The notes: generated by a model not told the origin, from the sequence alone. Positions 34,114 through 43,872 are shown, numbered from the stretch's first letter. The stretch is DNA of 64,000 bases from Bacteroides timonensis (GCF_000513195.1 NZ_CBVI010000001.1:1-64000); one strand, 5' to 3'. A program made the numbers and translations.

Positions 34114-35607
34114 ATGAATCTATTTCTTGAGCTACGCAGACACGGAAAGTTAGCTGAAAAGCGACATCCGATGTACGAGAAAAGTAAGTTCGGAAAGTTT
34201 TGGATGTACTTCATGAGTGTGTTCTGGGCAGGCTATCTCATTTTCTTCGGAACAACATTCGCTTTCGCCTTCGACGGAGGCGCCAAAGAAGCCTATCACG
34301 TAATGAACAGCGGCCTAATCTTCATACTCGCCCTGGACTTCCTTCTGCGGTTACCCTTCTTGAAAACACCGACACAGGAAGTTAAACCTTACTTACTGCT
34401 CCCTATCAAAAGGAGTCGTCTTATCGACTTCCTGCTCCTACGCTCGGGACTTAACAGCTTTAATTTGCTCTGGCTCTTTCTGTTTGTTCCGTTCGCTATT
34501 ATCACTGTTACCAAATTTTATGGAATAGGGGGTGTATTGACCTACTGCATTGGTATTTGGTTGCTCATCGTATTCAATAATTACTGGTATCTGCTATGTC
34601 GTACGCTGATGGACGAACGCATCTGGTGGGTTCTCTTACCGATAGTCGTATATGGAGGTATTGCAGCTGCACTTTTCATTCCAGATAACAGTCCGTTATT
34701 CGGTTTCTTCATTGATCTGGGCGAAGGATTTATCACGGGAAACATACTCACATTTATCAGTGTCCTGGTAGCCATTTCCCTCATGTGGTTCATCAACCGG
34801 AGCATTATGCAAAAACTGGTCTACAATGAACTGAATAAAACAGAAGACACTACCGTTCAGGTAAAAACAGTATCCGAATACAAGTTCCTGGATCGTTATG
34901 GCGAAATAGGAGAATACATCCGGCTGGAGTTGAAATTGCTACTACGCAACAAGGTGTGCAGGAAGTCACTTTATTCCGTTACCGCTATAGTACTGATCTT
35001 CAGTCTTACCATCAGTTTTTCTGATATTTACGATGGAGCCATGCGCGACTTCTTCGTACTTTACAACTATATCATCTTCGGTATTCTGTTCCTCTCGCCA
35101 CTGATGAGCTACGAAGGCAATTACATTGACGGACTGATGAGCCGAAAAGAGTCCATCTATTCATTGTTGCGTGCCAAATACATCTTGTACAGCATCGCAC
35201 TCCTCATCCCGTTTGTGCTGATGATACCGGGTATGGTGACGGGTAAAGTGTCTGTACTGGGATGCATCGCCTGGGTCGTATTCGTTCCGGGTGCCGTATA
35301 CTTCTGTATGTTTCAGTTGGCAGTGTACAACAACAAGACGCTCGACCTGAACGCCAAAATGACCGGACGGCAAAATGTGGGTACCGGTTTGCAGAACCTC
35401 ATTTCAGGAGGTGCATTCGGAGTGCCGTTGCTACTATTCTTCGTACTGAATGCGACGGTGGGCAAAGAAGTAACCCCATGGATTCTCTTAGTTGTCGGCA
35501 TACTATTCATCGCAACTTCAAGATGGTGGCTACGGAATGTATATCATCGCTTCATGAAGCGCCGATATAAGAATATGGAAGGATTTCACGATAGTAGACA
35601 AAAATAA
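34114..35607 (+). CDS. DUF5687 membrane protein, probable ABC-type permease
   Basis: This 497-aa protein has many hydrophobic helices (for example FWMYFMSVFWAGYLIFFGTTFAF, SLYSVTAIVLIFSLTISFSDI, WILLVVGILFIATSRWWL) and matches the DUF5687 type found in Bacteroidetes next to an ABC ATPase gene. There is no signal peptide; it is an inner-membrane protein. The ATPase gene starts 8 bp after its stop, so the two almost certainly form one transporter. The substrate is unknown. Confidence 0.82.
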   Translation: MNLFLELRRHGKLAEKRHPMYEKSKFGKFWMYFMSVFWAGYLIFFGTTFAFAFDGGAKEAYHVMNSGLIFILALDFLLRLPFLKTPTQEVKPYLLLPIKRSRLIDFLLLRSGLNSFNLLWLFLFVPFAIITVTKFYGIGGVLTYCIGIWLLIVFNNYWYLLCRTLMDERIWWVLLPIVVYGGIAAALFIPDNSPLFGFFIDLGEGFITGNILTFISVLVAISLMWFINRSIMQKLVYNELNKTEDTTVQVKTVSEYKFLDRYGEIGEYIRLELKLLLRNKVCRKSLYSVTAIVLIFSLTISFSDIYDGAMRDFFVLYNYIIFGILFLSPLMSYEGNYIDGLMSRKESIYSLLRAKYILYSIALLIPFVLMIPGMVTGKVSVLGCIAWVVFVPGAVYFCMFQLAVYNNKTLDLNAKMTGRQNVGTGLQNLISGGAFGVPLLLFFVLNATVGKEVTPWILLVVGILFIATSRWWLRNVYHRFMKRRYKNMEGFHDSRQK

Positions 35608-35615
35608 TAACGAAT

Positions 35616-36425
35616 ATGATAGAGATTAACCAACTTCAAAAAAACTTCGGCGAAAAGAAAGCCGTAGATATCGAGAAATATAGCATCTACCAGGGCGATA
35701 TGTTAGGATTGGTAGGCAACAATGGTGCAGGTAAGACTACCCTCTTCCGTCTGATACTGGACCTGCTACAGGCAGATCTGGGAAATGTGACAATCAATGA
35801 TATCGATGTATCCAAAAATGAAGACTGGAAACAATTCACAGGTGCTTTCATCGATGATGGCTTCTTGATCGATTACCTTACTCCCGAAGAATATTTTTAC
35901 TTCATCGGTAAAATGTACGGTCTGAAAAAAGAAGAAGTAGACGAACGTCTGCTTCCATTTGAACGCTTCATGAGTAATGAAGTCCTCGGACAAAAGAAAT
36001 TCATCCGTAACTACTCTGCCGGAAACAAGCAGAAAATAGGTATTATCTCCGCCATGCTGCATCATCCGCAATTGCTGATCCTGGATGAACCGTTCAATTT
36101 CCTTGATCCAAGTTCACAATCCATCATCAAGCACCTGCTGAGAAAATACAATGAAGATCATCATGCCACAGTCATTATTTCAAGTCATAACCTGAACCAT
36201 ACGGTGGATGTGTGTCCGCGTATTGCCCTGATGGAGAATGGAGTGATTATCCGTGATATTCGGAATGAGAATAACTCAGCTGAAAAAGAGCTTGAAGACT
36301 ACTTCAATATCAGAGTAGAAGAAGAAATTGAAGAAGAGATGATGGAAATGACGGCCCAGGAAACAGCAATTCAAGAAGTGCCCGTTCAGGAAACAATTGT
36401 TCAACCGGAAGAGAAAGAGGAATAA
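35616..36425 (+). CDS. ABC transporter ATP-binding protein
   Basis: This 269-aa ATPase would drive the DUF5687 permease. The Walker A motif is GNNGAGKTT (34-42) and the Walker B is LLILDEPFNFLDP, followed by the H-loop SSHNLNH. The signature motif is divergent: NYSAGNKQK instead of LSGGQ. The last ~40 residues form an acidic Glu/Gln-rich tail (EEEIEEEMMEMTAQETA and two further QE(V/T)-type repeats), which is not part of the ATPase fold. The next gene starts 2 bp downstream, so translation may be coupled. Confidence 0.92.
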   Translation: MIEINQLQKNFGEKKAVDIEKYSIYQGDMLGLVGNNGAGKTTLFRLILDLLQADLGNVTINDIDVSKNEDWKQFTGAFIDDGFLIDYLTPEEYFYFIGKMYGLKKEEVDERLLPFERFMSNEVLGQKKFIRNYSAGNKQKIGIISAMLHHPQLLILDEPFNFLDPSSQSIIKHLLRKYNEDHHATVIISSHNLNHTVDVCPRIALMENGVIIRDIRNENNSAEKELEDYFNIRVEEEIEEEMMEMTAQETAIQEVPVQETIVQPEEKEE

Positions 36426-36427
36426 GC

Positions 36428-36940
36428 ATGAAGAAATACCTCTCTTATATAGTTGCACTTATCGGACTGACCTTTAGTTTAAGTTCTTGCCATACATCAG
36501 CACCTCGTCTCGACTACAAAGCGCTGGCAAAAGCTTCTGTCCGCATGGGAATAGACATAAATAAGGAAGATAACCACAAGTTGTACATTGCCTCTGCGGA
36601 GTGGATAGGAGTCCCCTACCGTGCAGGTGGTGACAACAAACGCGGAACAGACTGTTCCGGACTGGTATCACAACTCTATAAGCAGGTATATAACATCCGT
36701 TTATCCAGAAGCACCAATGAACAACTCAAAGAAAGCAACAAAGTCTCCCGTCGCAACCTGCGTGAGGGAGATTTGGTGTTTTTCACCAGCCGTGTGTCCA
36801 AGAAAAGAGTGGCACATGTGGGTATCTATCTTAAAAATGGGAAATTCATACATGCCAGCACAAGTAAAGGAGTTATTGTCAGCAGTCTCAGCGAGCAATA
36901 CTACACGCAATACTGGCTTCGCGGAGGGCGAGTAAAATAA
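36428..36940 (+). CDS. NlpC/P60 (C40) peptidoglycan endopeptidase, lipoprotein
   Basis: This 170-aa lipoprotein (lipobox LSSC, Cys21) has an NlpC/P60 catalytic domain in residues 50-168. The nucleophile is Cys76 in GTDCSGL, followed by His130 (RVAHVGIY) and His142 (KFIHAST) as catalytic partners. Such enzymes cut the stem peptide of peptidoglycan. It is the smallest form of the family, without SH3 domains. It lies 2 bp after the ATPase gene, suggesting co-expression with the transporter. Confidence 0.93.
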   Translation: MKKYLSYIVALIGLTFSLSSCHTSAPRLDYKALAKASVRMGIDINKEDNHKLYIASAEWIGVPYRAGGDNKRGTDCSGLVSQLYKQVYNIRLSRSTNEQLKESNKVSRRNLREGDLVFFTSRVSKKRVAHVGIYLKNGKFIHASTSKGVIVSSLSEQYYTQYWLRGGRVK

Positions 36941-36976
36941 TAAGCAATATTCAAATGAACTTTAATTTGAAAAATA

Positions 36977-37861
36977 ATGAAAAAGATTTTAGGTATTCTC
37001 CTTTTTATCGGCATCGCACTGAATGCCAATGCACAGTTACTCTGGAAAATATCCGGTAACGGCTTGGAAAAGCCCTCGTACATTTTAGGAACGCACCATT
37101 TAGCTCCGTTAAGCATAAAAGACAGTATTTCCGGCCTGCCACAGGCAGTAGATGGTACTTCACAAGTATATGGAGAAGTAGTTATGTCCGAAGCAATGTC
37201 TCCTGAGTTCATGCAAACGATGCAGCAAAACATGATGATGGCAGGAGACACTACCCTTCAAGCTCTCTTCACCCCCGAGCAATATGAGTTAGTAGGCAAG
37301 GCTGTAAAAGAAAATCTGATGGCGGACATTGCCATGTTAGCTAAAATGAAACCGGCTTTCATCACCCAACAATTGACTCTTATTTTATGTATGAAGCATT
37401 TGGGTGGTTTCAACCCGCAAGAACAACTGGATACTTACTTCCAGCAACAAGCTATACAGAGTGGCAAGAAAGTAGGCGGTTTGGAAACTCCGATATCACA
37501 AATCAACGTACTGCTCAATAGTCAGACATTGCAACGCCAGGCAAATCTGCTTTACTGTTTAATAAGTGACATTGATAAAGCTATGGATCAAACCAAACGC
37601 TTAAACAATGCCTATAAAGCTCAAAACCTGGACGAAATGTTGAAACTGATGGAAGAGCGTGACGGCAACTCTTGTGACCCTCAACCGGGAGAAATGGAAG
37701 ATCTGCTAGATAACCGCAACAAAGCCTGGATTGAGAAAATACCTTCAATCATGAAGGAAACCCCTACTCTCTTTGTAGTGGGTGCAGGACATCTGCCGGG
37801 AACAAATGGTGTATTGAACCTATTGAAAGAAAAAGGTTATACAGTGGAACCAATGAAATAA
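36977..37861 (+). CDS. TraB/GumN-family secreted protein
   Basis: This 294-aa protein has signal peptide MKKILGILLFIGIALNANA and then the TraB/GumN fold: LLWKISGNGLEKPSYILGTHH at its start (GTHH is the hallmark), a middle helical part, GGLETPISQI, and a second motif VVGAGHLPGTNGVLNLLKEKGY near the C-terminus. The family is related to TIKI metalloproteases, but its bacterial role is unclear. An intrinsic terminator (37918-37952) follows, closing the run of genes from 34114. Confidence 0.88.
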   Translation: MKKILGILLFIGIALNANAQLLWKISGNGLEKPSYILGTHHLAPLSIKDSISGLPQAVDGTSQVYGEVVMSEAMSPEFMQTMQQNMMMAGDTTLQALFTPEQYELVGKAVKENLMADIAMLAKMKPAFITQQLTLILCMKHLGGFNPQEQLDTYFQQQAIQSGKKVGGLETPISQINVLLNSQTLQRQANLLYCLISDIDKAMDQTKRLNNAYKAQNLDEMLKLMEERDGNSCDPQPGEMEDLLDNRNKAWIEKIPSIMKETPTLFVVGAGHLPGTNGVLNLLKEKGYTVEPMK

Positions 37862-37917
37862 AAACTATAAATTCTCTCTTTACTAACATTTTATAAACAC
37901 AAAAACGATGAAAATAT

Positions 37918-37952
37918 CGGGTGATTGCAAGTGATTGCAGTCACCCGTTTTT
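37918..37952 (+). terminator. Terminator after TraB/GumN gene
   Basis: CGGGTGA (37918-37924) pairs with TCACCCG (37941-37947), followed by five Ts. It closes the plus-strand operon. Confidence 0.75.
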
Positions 37953-38027
37953 ATCATAATCCCCCTTTTACTTCCTCAATTCTATACTTTTATACACCAC
38001 GATCCTTCTCATTTGAGAAAATAATCT

Positions 38028-38035
38028 TACTTTTG
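38028..38035 (+). promoter_or_regulatory. -7 box for structured RNA
   Basis: TACTTTTG fits TAnnTTTG, with TTC rather than TTG at the -33 distance (38006-38008). The predicted start is near 38042. Confidence 0.4.
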
Positions 38036-38041
38036 CACCAA

Positions 38042-38287
38042 AGTCTTGCAAGTTATAGCGATAATCTGCAATAATGACTTTATTTTATGAGAACGCAAGA
38101 AGCGAAAGTTATTATCCCTGGCCATTCGGAATCTGGAAAATTCAAAAACACTGCGGGGTAATAGCAACAGTTTCTTCACGTCTATGTTATTGTATACTTA
38201 GGCGTGAGGGCTGTTGTCTATTTACAGTGTGGGCATTTTCCAGAGCCTCGAATGGTAATAGACATAACAGTCCTCGCGCTTTTTTAT
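38042..38287 (+). ncRNA. Candidate structured noncoding RNA / leader, ~245 nt
   Basis: Between the TraB terminator and the histidine kinase lies a 475-bp space with a promoter-like box and two strong stems. Stem 1 is GTTATTATCCC with GGGGTAATAGC (about 38108-38118 and 38155-38165). Stem 2 is about 21 bp (38202-38222 with 38257-38279) followed by six Ts, an intrinsic terminator. The only ORF (38074-38313) runs through the terminator and has no sensible protein sequence. It may be a free RNA or an attenuator for the kinase gene. I considered a 6S-like RNA (Bacteroidales-1 class) but cannot confirm it. Confidence 0.45.
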
Positions 38288-38296
38288 ATATTAACC

Positions 38297-38318
38297 TCCG
38301 CCAAAGAGGATAGGCGGA
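38297..38318 (+). promoter_or_regulatory. Small hairpin before the histidine-kinase start
   Basis: TCCGCC (38297-38302) pairs with GGCGGA (38313-38318), about 20 nt before the start codon. It could modulate translation or be the 5' end of the kinase mRNA if the upstream RNA terminates. Confidence 0.3.
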
Positions 38319-38337
38319 AACTATAAAAACACTAATT

Positions 38338-39870
38338 ATGCAATTTCTATTATTGGGAGAAATACAAGTCTTTTTATTGCTCAGTGTTATATTTGTAGGG
38401 TTTCTATATTGGATAAACCGCAAATATAAGAGCTTTAATAAACAGATTATCAAGGCTATTGATATTCCAGTTTATTTAATAAACAAACAAGGTATTGTGC
38501 TTAAATTATTGAACGAGCCTACAGAAAAGGCTAACCTACTCCCACTCAATAACCTAGGGAAACTCAATCTCCGTAATTTGATTATAACCACTGAAGAATA
38601 TCAAAAACATATAGCATTATTACAGAAAGTCCTGGAAACACGTACTCCCGAAAGCCTGATTGTAAAGATCAAAGTAGAAACTGGGGAAGAATTATATGTT
38701 TCGGTACGAATGGTATATTTAAATCGAGAGCGCGTCATCGCTTTTGTACGCAATATTACAGAAAGCGAAAACCAACGACAGGAAAATGAAAAATACCGTT
38801 ACTTTCTGGAAAGCATACTCGAAAACCTTCCAATCGCAACTACGGTAAAAGACAATAATAATAAAGGACTCTATCTTATCTGGAATAAAAAAGCCTCGGA
38901 AATGGTAGGAATATCATCAGAAAAAATTATCGGCCATCCTGAAAGTGAATTCAATCATCTGATGCCCGATAATTTCATACAGGAAACCGACAGGCAGATA
39001 GCGGAAACAGGCCTTCCCCAGTCATACATCAAAGTTTTCTCCAATCCTAAGGGACAAAAACACACGTTATCCTTTCACAAAACGCTCGTTTCCTATAACA
39101 ATGGACAAGAATGCTGGATAGTAAGTTCCGCACTGGATATAACAGAATTATTGGAAGCCAAAGAAAAAGCAGAAGAGTCCAACCGCCTAAAATCTGCTTT
39201 CCTTGCCAATATGAGTCATGAAATACGCACTCCCCTAAATGCGATTGTTGGCTTTTCATCCATATTATCTGAATACATTCAGAATGAAGACATGAAGGAA
39301 TACGTACATATTATTGAAGAAAACAACCAACTACTCTTACAACTGATAAATGACATACTCGATATCTCACGCATAGAAGCAGGTATACTCGAATTCGTCG
39401 AAGGAAACATGAATGTCAACGATACCCTTCATGAAATATATACTACCGTCAAACTAAAAATCACATCTGACATTGATATCCGTTTTTTACCCGGCTTGGA
39501 ACAATGCATCATTCATACAATACCCAAACGAGTAAAACAAGTTATAAACAATTATGTGTCAAACGCCATAAAGCATACCCCAAAAGGCTATATCGATATT
39601 GGCTATAACGTGCCACAAGAAGGCAAAATACGTTTTTTTGTACGAGATACCGGAACTGGCATTCCGGCTGAAAAACAGAAACACATCTTTGAACGGTTCG
39701 TCAAATTGGACAGTTTTAAACAAGGAACAGGATTAGGACTCTCTATATGCACCATGATCGCCGAAAGAATGAATGGTGAAATAGGAGTAAATTCAGTTCA
39801 AGGCAAAGGTTCCGAATTTTGGTTCAAGATACCTTATACCCCGGTTGAAGCATATACTTTGTCCCAATAA
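38338..39870 (+). CDS. Membrane-anchored PAS sensor histidine kinase
   Basis: This 510-aa kinase has one N-terminal membrane segment (about 5-24), a first PAS-like region (about 38-145), a second PAS (about 155-275, IWNKKASEMVGISSEKIIGHPESEF), HisKA and HATPase. The phospho-accepting His294 is in NMSHEIRTPL; the ATPase has the N-box NNYVSNAIKHTP, DTGTGIP and GTGLGLSI. There is no receiver domain and no response-regulator gene beside it, so its partner must lie elsewhere. The signal is unknown; no periplasmic sensor domain is present, so a cytoplasmic or membrane cue is likely. Confidence 0.93.
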   Translation: MQFLLLGEIQVFLLLSVIFVGFLYWINRKYKSFNKQIIKAIDIPVYLINKQGIVLKLLNEPTEKANLLPLNNLGKLNLRNLIITTEEYQKHIALLQKVLETRTPESLIVKIKVETGEELYVSVRMVYLNRERVIAFVRNITESENQRQENEKYRYFLESILENLPIATTVKDNNNKGLYLIWNKKASEMVGISSEKIIGHPESEFNHLMPDNFIQETDRQIAETGLPQSYIKVFSNPKGQKHTLSFHKTLVSYNNGQECWIVSSALDITELLEAKEKAEESNRLKSAFLANMSHEIRTPLNAIVGFSSILSEYIQNEDMKEYVHIIEENNQLLLQLINDILDISRIEAGILEFVEGNMNVNDTLHEIYTTVKLKITSDIDIRFLPGLEQCIIHTIPKRVKQVINNYVSNAIKHTPKGYIDIGYNVPQEGKIRFFVRDTGTGIPAEKQKHIFERFVKLDSFKQGTGLGLSICTMIAERMNGEIGVNSVQGKGSEFWFKIPYTPVEAYTLSQ

Positions 39871-40212
39871 AGAGTGCCAAACCCTTATATCTGCAATATA
39901 AAACCTTTAAAAGAAAAAAGGTATATTAGGATTTAATACCCAACATACCTTTATTCGTCATTAAGTACAAGACGAGATATCAATAGCCCCAAAAGCTGAA
40001 AATCTGTCTGAAATCATAATCTGATTATCAAAGGATTACAAGAAGTTAACTCCTTATCGACAGGCTCTTTATTTTCAATCGACCAATAAGTTGCCATCTA
40101 TAAAGAAACATGGATGCTCCCTATCTTTAAAACCTCCTAATCCAATTTTTTTTTATCTTTTGCCTTACTTTTTACTTTCGTGCGATAAGTATATACAGTT
40201 ATCTTCTTTATA
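39871..40212. other. Intergenic space between convergent genes
   Basis: No gene is seen. A hairpin (AAAGGTAT 39917-39924 with ATACCTTT 39945-39952) has T-rich sequence on the minus-strand side and may end transcripts from the GH92 operon or, more weakly, from the kinase gene. Confidence 0.5.
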
Positions 40213-42507
40213 CTATCGAAGTATAAATCTCAGCGCTCCACCTTTCACCAGTTCTTCATGACTGATGCGGTAGCGGGATAATTTCTTCCCTCCTAACTCC
40301 ATCTCACGAATGTATAAGGACTCTGTTGAAGGGCGCTCAGTTTCTATCACCAACTTATCGCTTCCCCAAGTATCAGGGTCAAGACGAATTACCACCTTAT
40401 CGAATACAGGCGTAGTAAGGGTATAATACGGATCACCAGGACAGTCGGGGTAAAATCCTATCATGTTAAAGATGGCCCAGGTAGACATGGTACCGGTATC
40501 ATCATTACCGGGGATACCATCGGGAGCATTTTTAAAATACTTCTGCAAAAGCCTTTGAGTCTCCTTTTGCGTACGCCATTCTTCACCCTTGAAATAAGAA
40601 AAGAGATGAGCATAAGCAATGTCGGGTTCATTGGCGGGATCATAGAGACCATCGTCAAAGACACGCTGAAGTTTTTCAATGAAAGGTTTCTGTCCACCCA
40701 TGAGACGGGCAAGCCCTTTCACATCGTGGGGAACATAGAAACTGTAATTCCAGGCACATCCTTCATGGAAACCGGGATTCGGTTCAAAATTCTCTCCCTG
40801 TCTCGGGTTGAAAGGCGAATAGAACTGACCGTCAGGCAGGATGGGACGGAAAGTACCAAATTCCTTACTATAGTAGTGTTTATATCCCAATGAACGGTTA
40901 TAAAAAAGACGGGCATCAGCCTGATATTTCCGCGCTTCTGCTTTTTTACCCTGTTCCGCTGCCCGTTTACCCAATGCATCCGCCAGCAGGGAAAGAGAAT
41001 AATCCGCAATATAATACTCTAATGCATGAGAGACTGAATTATCGTACTGTTCACGCAAAGGAACATATCCCAATGACATATAATCATCATTATCCGGCCT
41101 TAGCAAATTCTCGGCACCGGGCAAAGTGGCAGATTTATACATAGCTTCATAAGCCAGGTCGATATCAAAATCACGTAATCCTTTCAACCAGGTATCAACG
41201 ATGACAGGAATAGACGGGTCACCCTCCATAGTCAACGTTTCACGTCCGTAGAGTTCCCATTTGGGCAGCCAACCATGTTCGCGATACATATCGAGCATGG
41301 AACGCACCATTTGTAACTGACGTTCGGGATAAACCAGCGTAAGGAGTTGGTGAACGTTACGGTACGTATCCCAAAGCGAGAAAACAGTGTAACGGTCTCC
41401 TTTTGTTGTCAGAATCTGATCACTTTCCATGGCGGGATACTGACCATTGACATCTTGCAGGATATTGGGATGTATCAATGTATGGTAAAGAGCAGTATAA
41501 AAGATAGTTTTCTGTTCTTCCGTTCCGCCTTCGACAAGGATACGCGAAAGATCCTCATTCCAATGCATACGGGCATCAGCCAATACCTGACTGAAATTCT
41601 TTCCACTTTGCTCTGTATCCAGATTCAGACGGGCATTCTCGATGCTGACAAAAGAAACTCCCATTTGCACTTCAATCTGTTCACCTTCCGTCGTGTTGAA
41701 AGTAAGAAAAGCACCGATATCATCTCCGGCTATTTCCTTACGATAACGGGTATAAAGCTTGTAGCGTCCGTTATCGGGATCCCATTCAGCTTCCACTCCG
41801 GTCATGGGACGCTGCTTTTTCCAATAACCGCTGGATGCCGGTTGCTTGTTGACACGCATTACAAAATAAATAGGAAATACCGCCTGGGGGTTATAGCAGA
41901 AAGTTCCCAATAATTTCATACCTTCAAATTCAGTGTCACTCACCTGTTTCAGGAAAGCACCGGTTTCATTAGTCAGTCCTTCACCCAAATTCAGTAATAC
42001 ATGGCTCTGTCCGGCAGGAAACGTAAAACGTGAAACACCCGTGCGGGGAGTGGCAGACACCTCAGTCTTTACGTTATAGCGAGTGAGGAAATTACTGTAA
42101 TAGCCCGGAGAGGCCTGTTCGTCCTTATAACGACTTCCATACTCTTTATAATCTACGGACAATTCACCCGTAATAGGCATCAGCAATAAAGATCCCAGTT
42201 CGGGACACCCCACACCGCTCAGATTGACATGCGAATAGCCGGTGAAAAAACAATTGTGATACTCGTAAGGAGTAGACCACCAACGAGCATCTTTATCATA
42301 CTTATTATCTTCCGATCCCATCACATTGAAGGGGACCACGGACATCATTCCATTGGGACAGACCGCTCCCGGATTAGTAGTTCCGAAGTTGGTAGTACCA
42401 ATGAAAGGATTGACATAGCTTATAGGTAAAGAACCCTCTCCACCTCCGGCAAACGCCGGAAGCAGACAAAGGGTAGAAAGTGTGTAAGCCAATAAAATAC
42501 GTTTCAT
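40213..42507 (-). CDS. GH92 alpha-mannosidase, exported
   Basis: This 764-aa enzyme removes alpha-linked mannose from N-glycans, using calcium and inverting the anomeric centre. The signal peptide ends near PAFAGG (residue 20) without a lipobox, so it is probably periplasmic. GH92 landmarks are YVNPFIGTTNFG, GYSHVNLSGVGC, VFSLWDTYRNVHQL, the acid Glu582 in NPGFHEGCAW and the base loop GIPGNDDTGTMS (about 664-675). It lies 26 bp after the GH130 gene, at the end of the operon. The linkage it prefers (1,2-, 1,3- or 1,6-) cannot be read from sequence. Confidence 0.95.
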   Translation of the reverse strand: MKRILLAYTLSTLCLLPAFAGGGEGSLPISYVNPFIGTTNFGTTNPGAVCPNGMMSVVPFNVMGSEDNKYDKDARWWSTPYEYHNCFFTGYSHVNLSGVGCPELGSLLLMPITGELSVDYKEYGSRYKDEQASPGYYSNFLTRYNVKTEVSATPRTGVSRFTFPAGQSHVLLNLGEGLTNETGAFLKQVSDTEFEGMKLLGTFCYNPQAVFPIYFVMRVNKQPASSGYWKKQRPMTGVEAEWDPDNGRYKLYTRYRKEIAGDDIGAFLTFNTTEGEQIEVQMGVSFVSIENARLNLDTEQSGKNFSQVLADARMHWNEDLSRILVEGGTEEQKTIFYTALYHTLIHPNILQDVNGQYPAMESDQILTTKGDRYTVFSLWDTYRNVHQLLTLVYPERQLQMVRSMLDMYREHGWLPKWELYGRETLTMEGDPSIPVIVDTWLKGLRDFDIDLAYEAMYKSATLPGAENLLRPDNDDYMSLGYVPLREQYDNSVSHALEYYIADYSLSLLADALGKRAAEQGKKAEARKYQADARLFYNRSLGYKHYYSKEFGTFRPILPDGQFYSPFNPRQGENFEPNPGFHEGCAWNYSFYVPHDVKGLARLMGGQKPFIEKLQRVFDDGLYDPANEPDIAYAHLFSYFKGEEWRTQKETQRLLQKYFKNAPDGIPGNDDTGTMSTWAIFNMIGFYPDCPGDPYYTLTTPVFDKVVIRLDPDTWGSDKLVIETERPSTESLYIREMELGGKKLSRYRISHEELVKGGALRFILR

Positions 42508-42533
42508 AGTCGACTGATTCTTTAAGGGATTAA

Positions 42534-43505
42534 CTATACAATGTTGTTTTTCTTCGTAAATTCTATAATTTCCGAAATATAGCCAAAGGCCATGCCAACA
42601 ACTGTATCGGCAGCGCCATAATATACAGCTACTTTATCTCCATCCTGCAAAGAGGCGCAAGGAAATACTACATTGGGCACATCTCCCTGCAATTCATAAG
42701 GAGCAGCAGGTGCAAGCAAATACGGACGGGTACGATATAACACTTTGTCTGGATTCTCTTTATCAAGAATGGCCGCTCCCATAGAATAGCGGAAACCGTT
42801 GCAGGTAGTAATAACCCCATGATAGAATATCAACCAGCCCTCTTCAGTAAGGAACGGAACAGAACCTGCCCCTATCTTCGTACACTGCCATGCACTTTCG
42901 GGGAAAGGAGTAACTTTCATCACACAACGGTGTTCTCCCCAATATTTCATATCCGGACTGTAGCTGATGTAAATATCTCCAAACGGTGTATGACCGTTGT
43001 CGCTCGGACGACTCAACATAGCATATTTACCATCTATCTTCTGCGGAAAAAGTACCCCATTGCGGTTAAAAGGCAAAAAGGCATTTTCGCACTGAAAGAA
43101 TTCTTTGAAGTCGAATGTATAACCGATACCAATTGTAGGTCCGTGGTAACCATTGCACCAAGTAATCCAATAACGATCTTCAATCCAGGTGACACGCGGA
43201 TCATATTTATACTCGGACTCTATCATCTCCGTATTCCCCGCCTTAAAGCTAATGGGTTCGTGATTTATCTTCCAATTGATTCCGTCTTTACTAAAGCCCG
43301 CAAAGATATTCATCTGCACCGACTTATTGTCACAACGGAACACACCGGCAAACCCATCTCCGAACGGAACTACCGCACTGTTGAAAATACTGTTGGAACT
43401 CGGAATGTGGTAACGCCCGATAACCGGGTTCTTAGAATAGCGCCACATGACATCTGAGCAACCTTCAGGACGTTCTTCCCAAGGCATTGAAATTTTGCTG
43501 TCCAT
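42534..43505 (-). CDS. GH130 beta-mannoside phosphorylase (mannosyl-GlcNAc type)
   Basis: This 323-aa cytoplasmic enzyme (no signal peptide) uses phosphate to split a beta-1,4-mannosidic bond, giving mannose 1-phosphate. The five-bladed propeller motifs include the catalytic Asp102 in YKYDPRV, then [11 protein letters not shown] and [13 protein letters not shown]. In an N-glycan locus the expected substrate is Man-beta-1,4-GlcNAc, the core left after GH18 and GH92 action; the gut enzyme UhgbMP and B. thetaiotaomicron BT1033 do this. Mannosyl-glucose is the alternative. It sits between the MFS transporter and the GH92 gene, matching import followed by phosphorolysis. Confidence 0.9.
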   Translation of the reverse strand: MDSKISMPWEERPEGCSDVMWRYSKNPVIGRYHIPSSNSIFNSAVVPFGDGFAGVFRCDNKSVQMNIFAGFSKDGINWKINHEPISFKAGNTEMIESEYKYDPRVTWIEDRYWITWCNGYHGPTIGIGYTFDFKEFFQCENAFLPFNRNGVLFPQKIDGKYAMLSRPSDNGHTPFGDIYISYSPDMKYWGEHRCVMKVTPFPESAWQCTKIGAGSVPFLTEEGWLIFYHGVITTCNGFRYSMGAAILDKENPDKVLYRTRPYLLAPAAPYELQGDVPNVVFPCASLQDGDKVAVYYGAADTVVGMAFGYISEIIEFTKKNNIV

Positions 43506-43578
43506 AATTCTTTTTATATTTATTGTTATTACTAATTTTATAAATGGAAATTTAGCAGTGAAATACTCTGACTATCCA

Positions 43579-43724
43579 AATTCCCCTCCTCCCCGGAGGA
43601 GGGGTGCCCAAAGGGCGGGGTGGTAGGTAGGAAAGAATACCTTAATATTCTTATTAATAGGTATTTATTATTTTACCTACCACCTCCCCCTACGGGTACT
43701 CCTCCTCCGAGGAGGAGGAGAATT
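43579..43724. repeat. GC-rich palindromic intergenic repeat
   Basis: Arms of about 65 bp (43579-43645 and 43657-43724) are reverse complements at roughly 80% identity. Each arm contains its own palindrome (CCCCTCCTCCCCGGAGGAGG; CTCCTCCTCCGAGGAGGAG). The repeat lies between the MFS and GH130 genes of one operon and could form a very large hairpin in the mRNA. It resembles dispersed repeats common in Bacteroidetes genomes. Confidence 0.75.
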
Positions 43725-43751
43725 GAGATAGTTCTGCCTATTCATTCTCGC

Positions 43752-43872
43752 CGCTAAATTATCATTTAATTCATTACTTTCCGGATATGAACATAATTCA
43801 ACTCCTGATTCGCATGATTACTTAATCTGCGAAAATTTGCGTTAATCTGCGTTTCGCTAAATTATCATTTAA
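43752..43872. repeat. 18-bp direct repeat flanking an 85-bp spacer
   Basis: CGCTAAATTATCATTTAA occurs at 43752-43769 and 43855-43872; the second copy covers the last bases of the MFS gene. The 85 bp between include TCTGCG-type short repeats. This looks like a small insertion or slipped duplication beside the palindrome. Confidence 0.6.

Noticed and set aside
38074..38313. 79-codon plus-strand ORF before the histidine kinase
   Set aside because: It runs through a strong terminator hairpin and its translation is Cys/Arg-rich without recognisable features.
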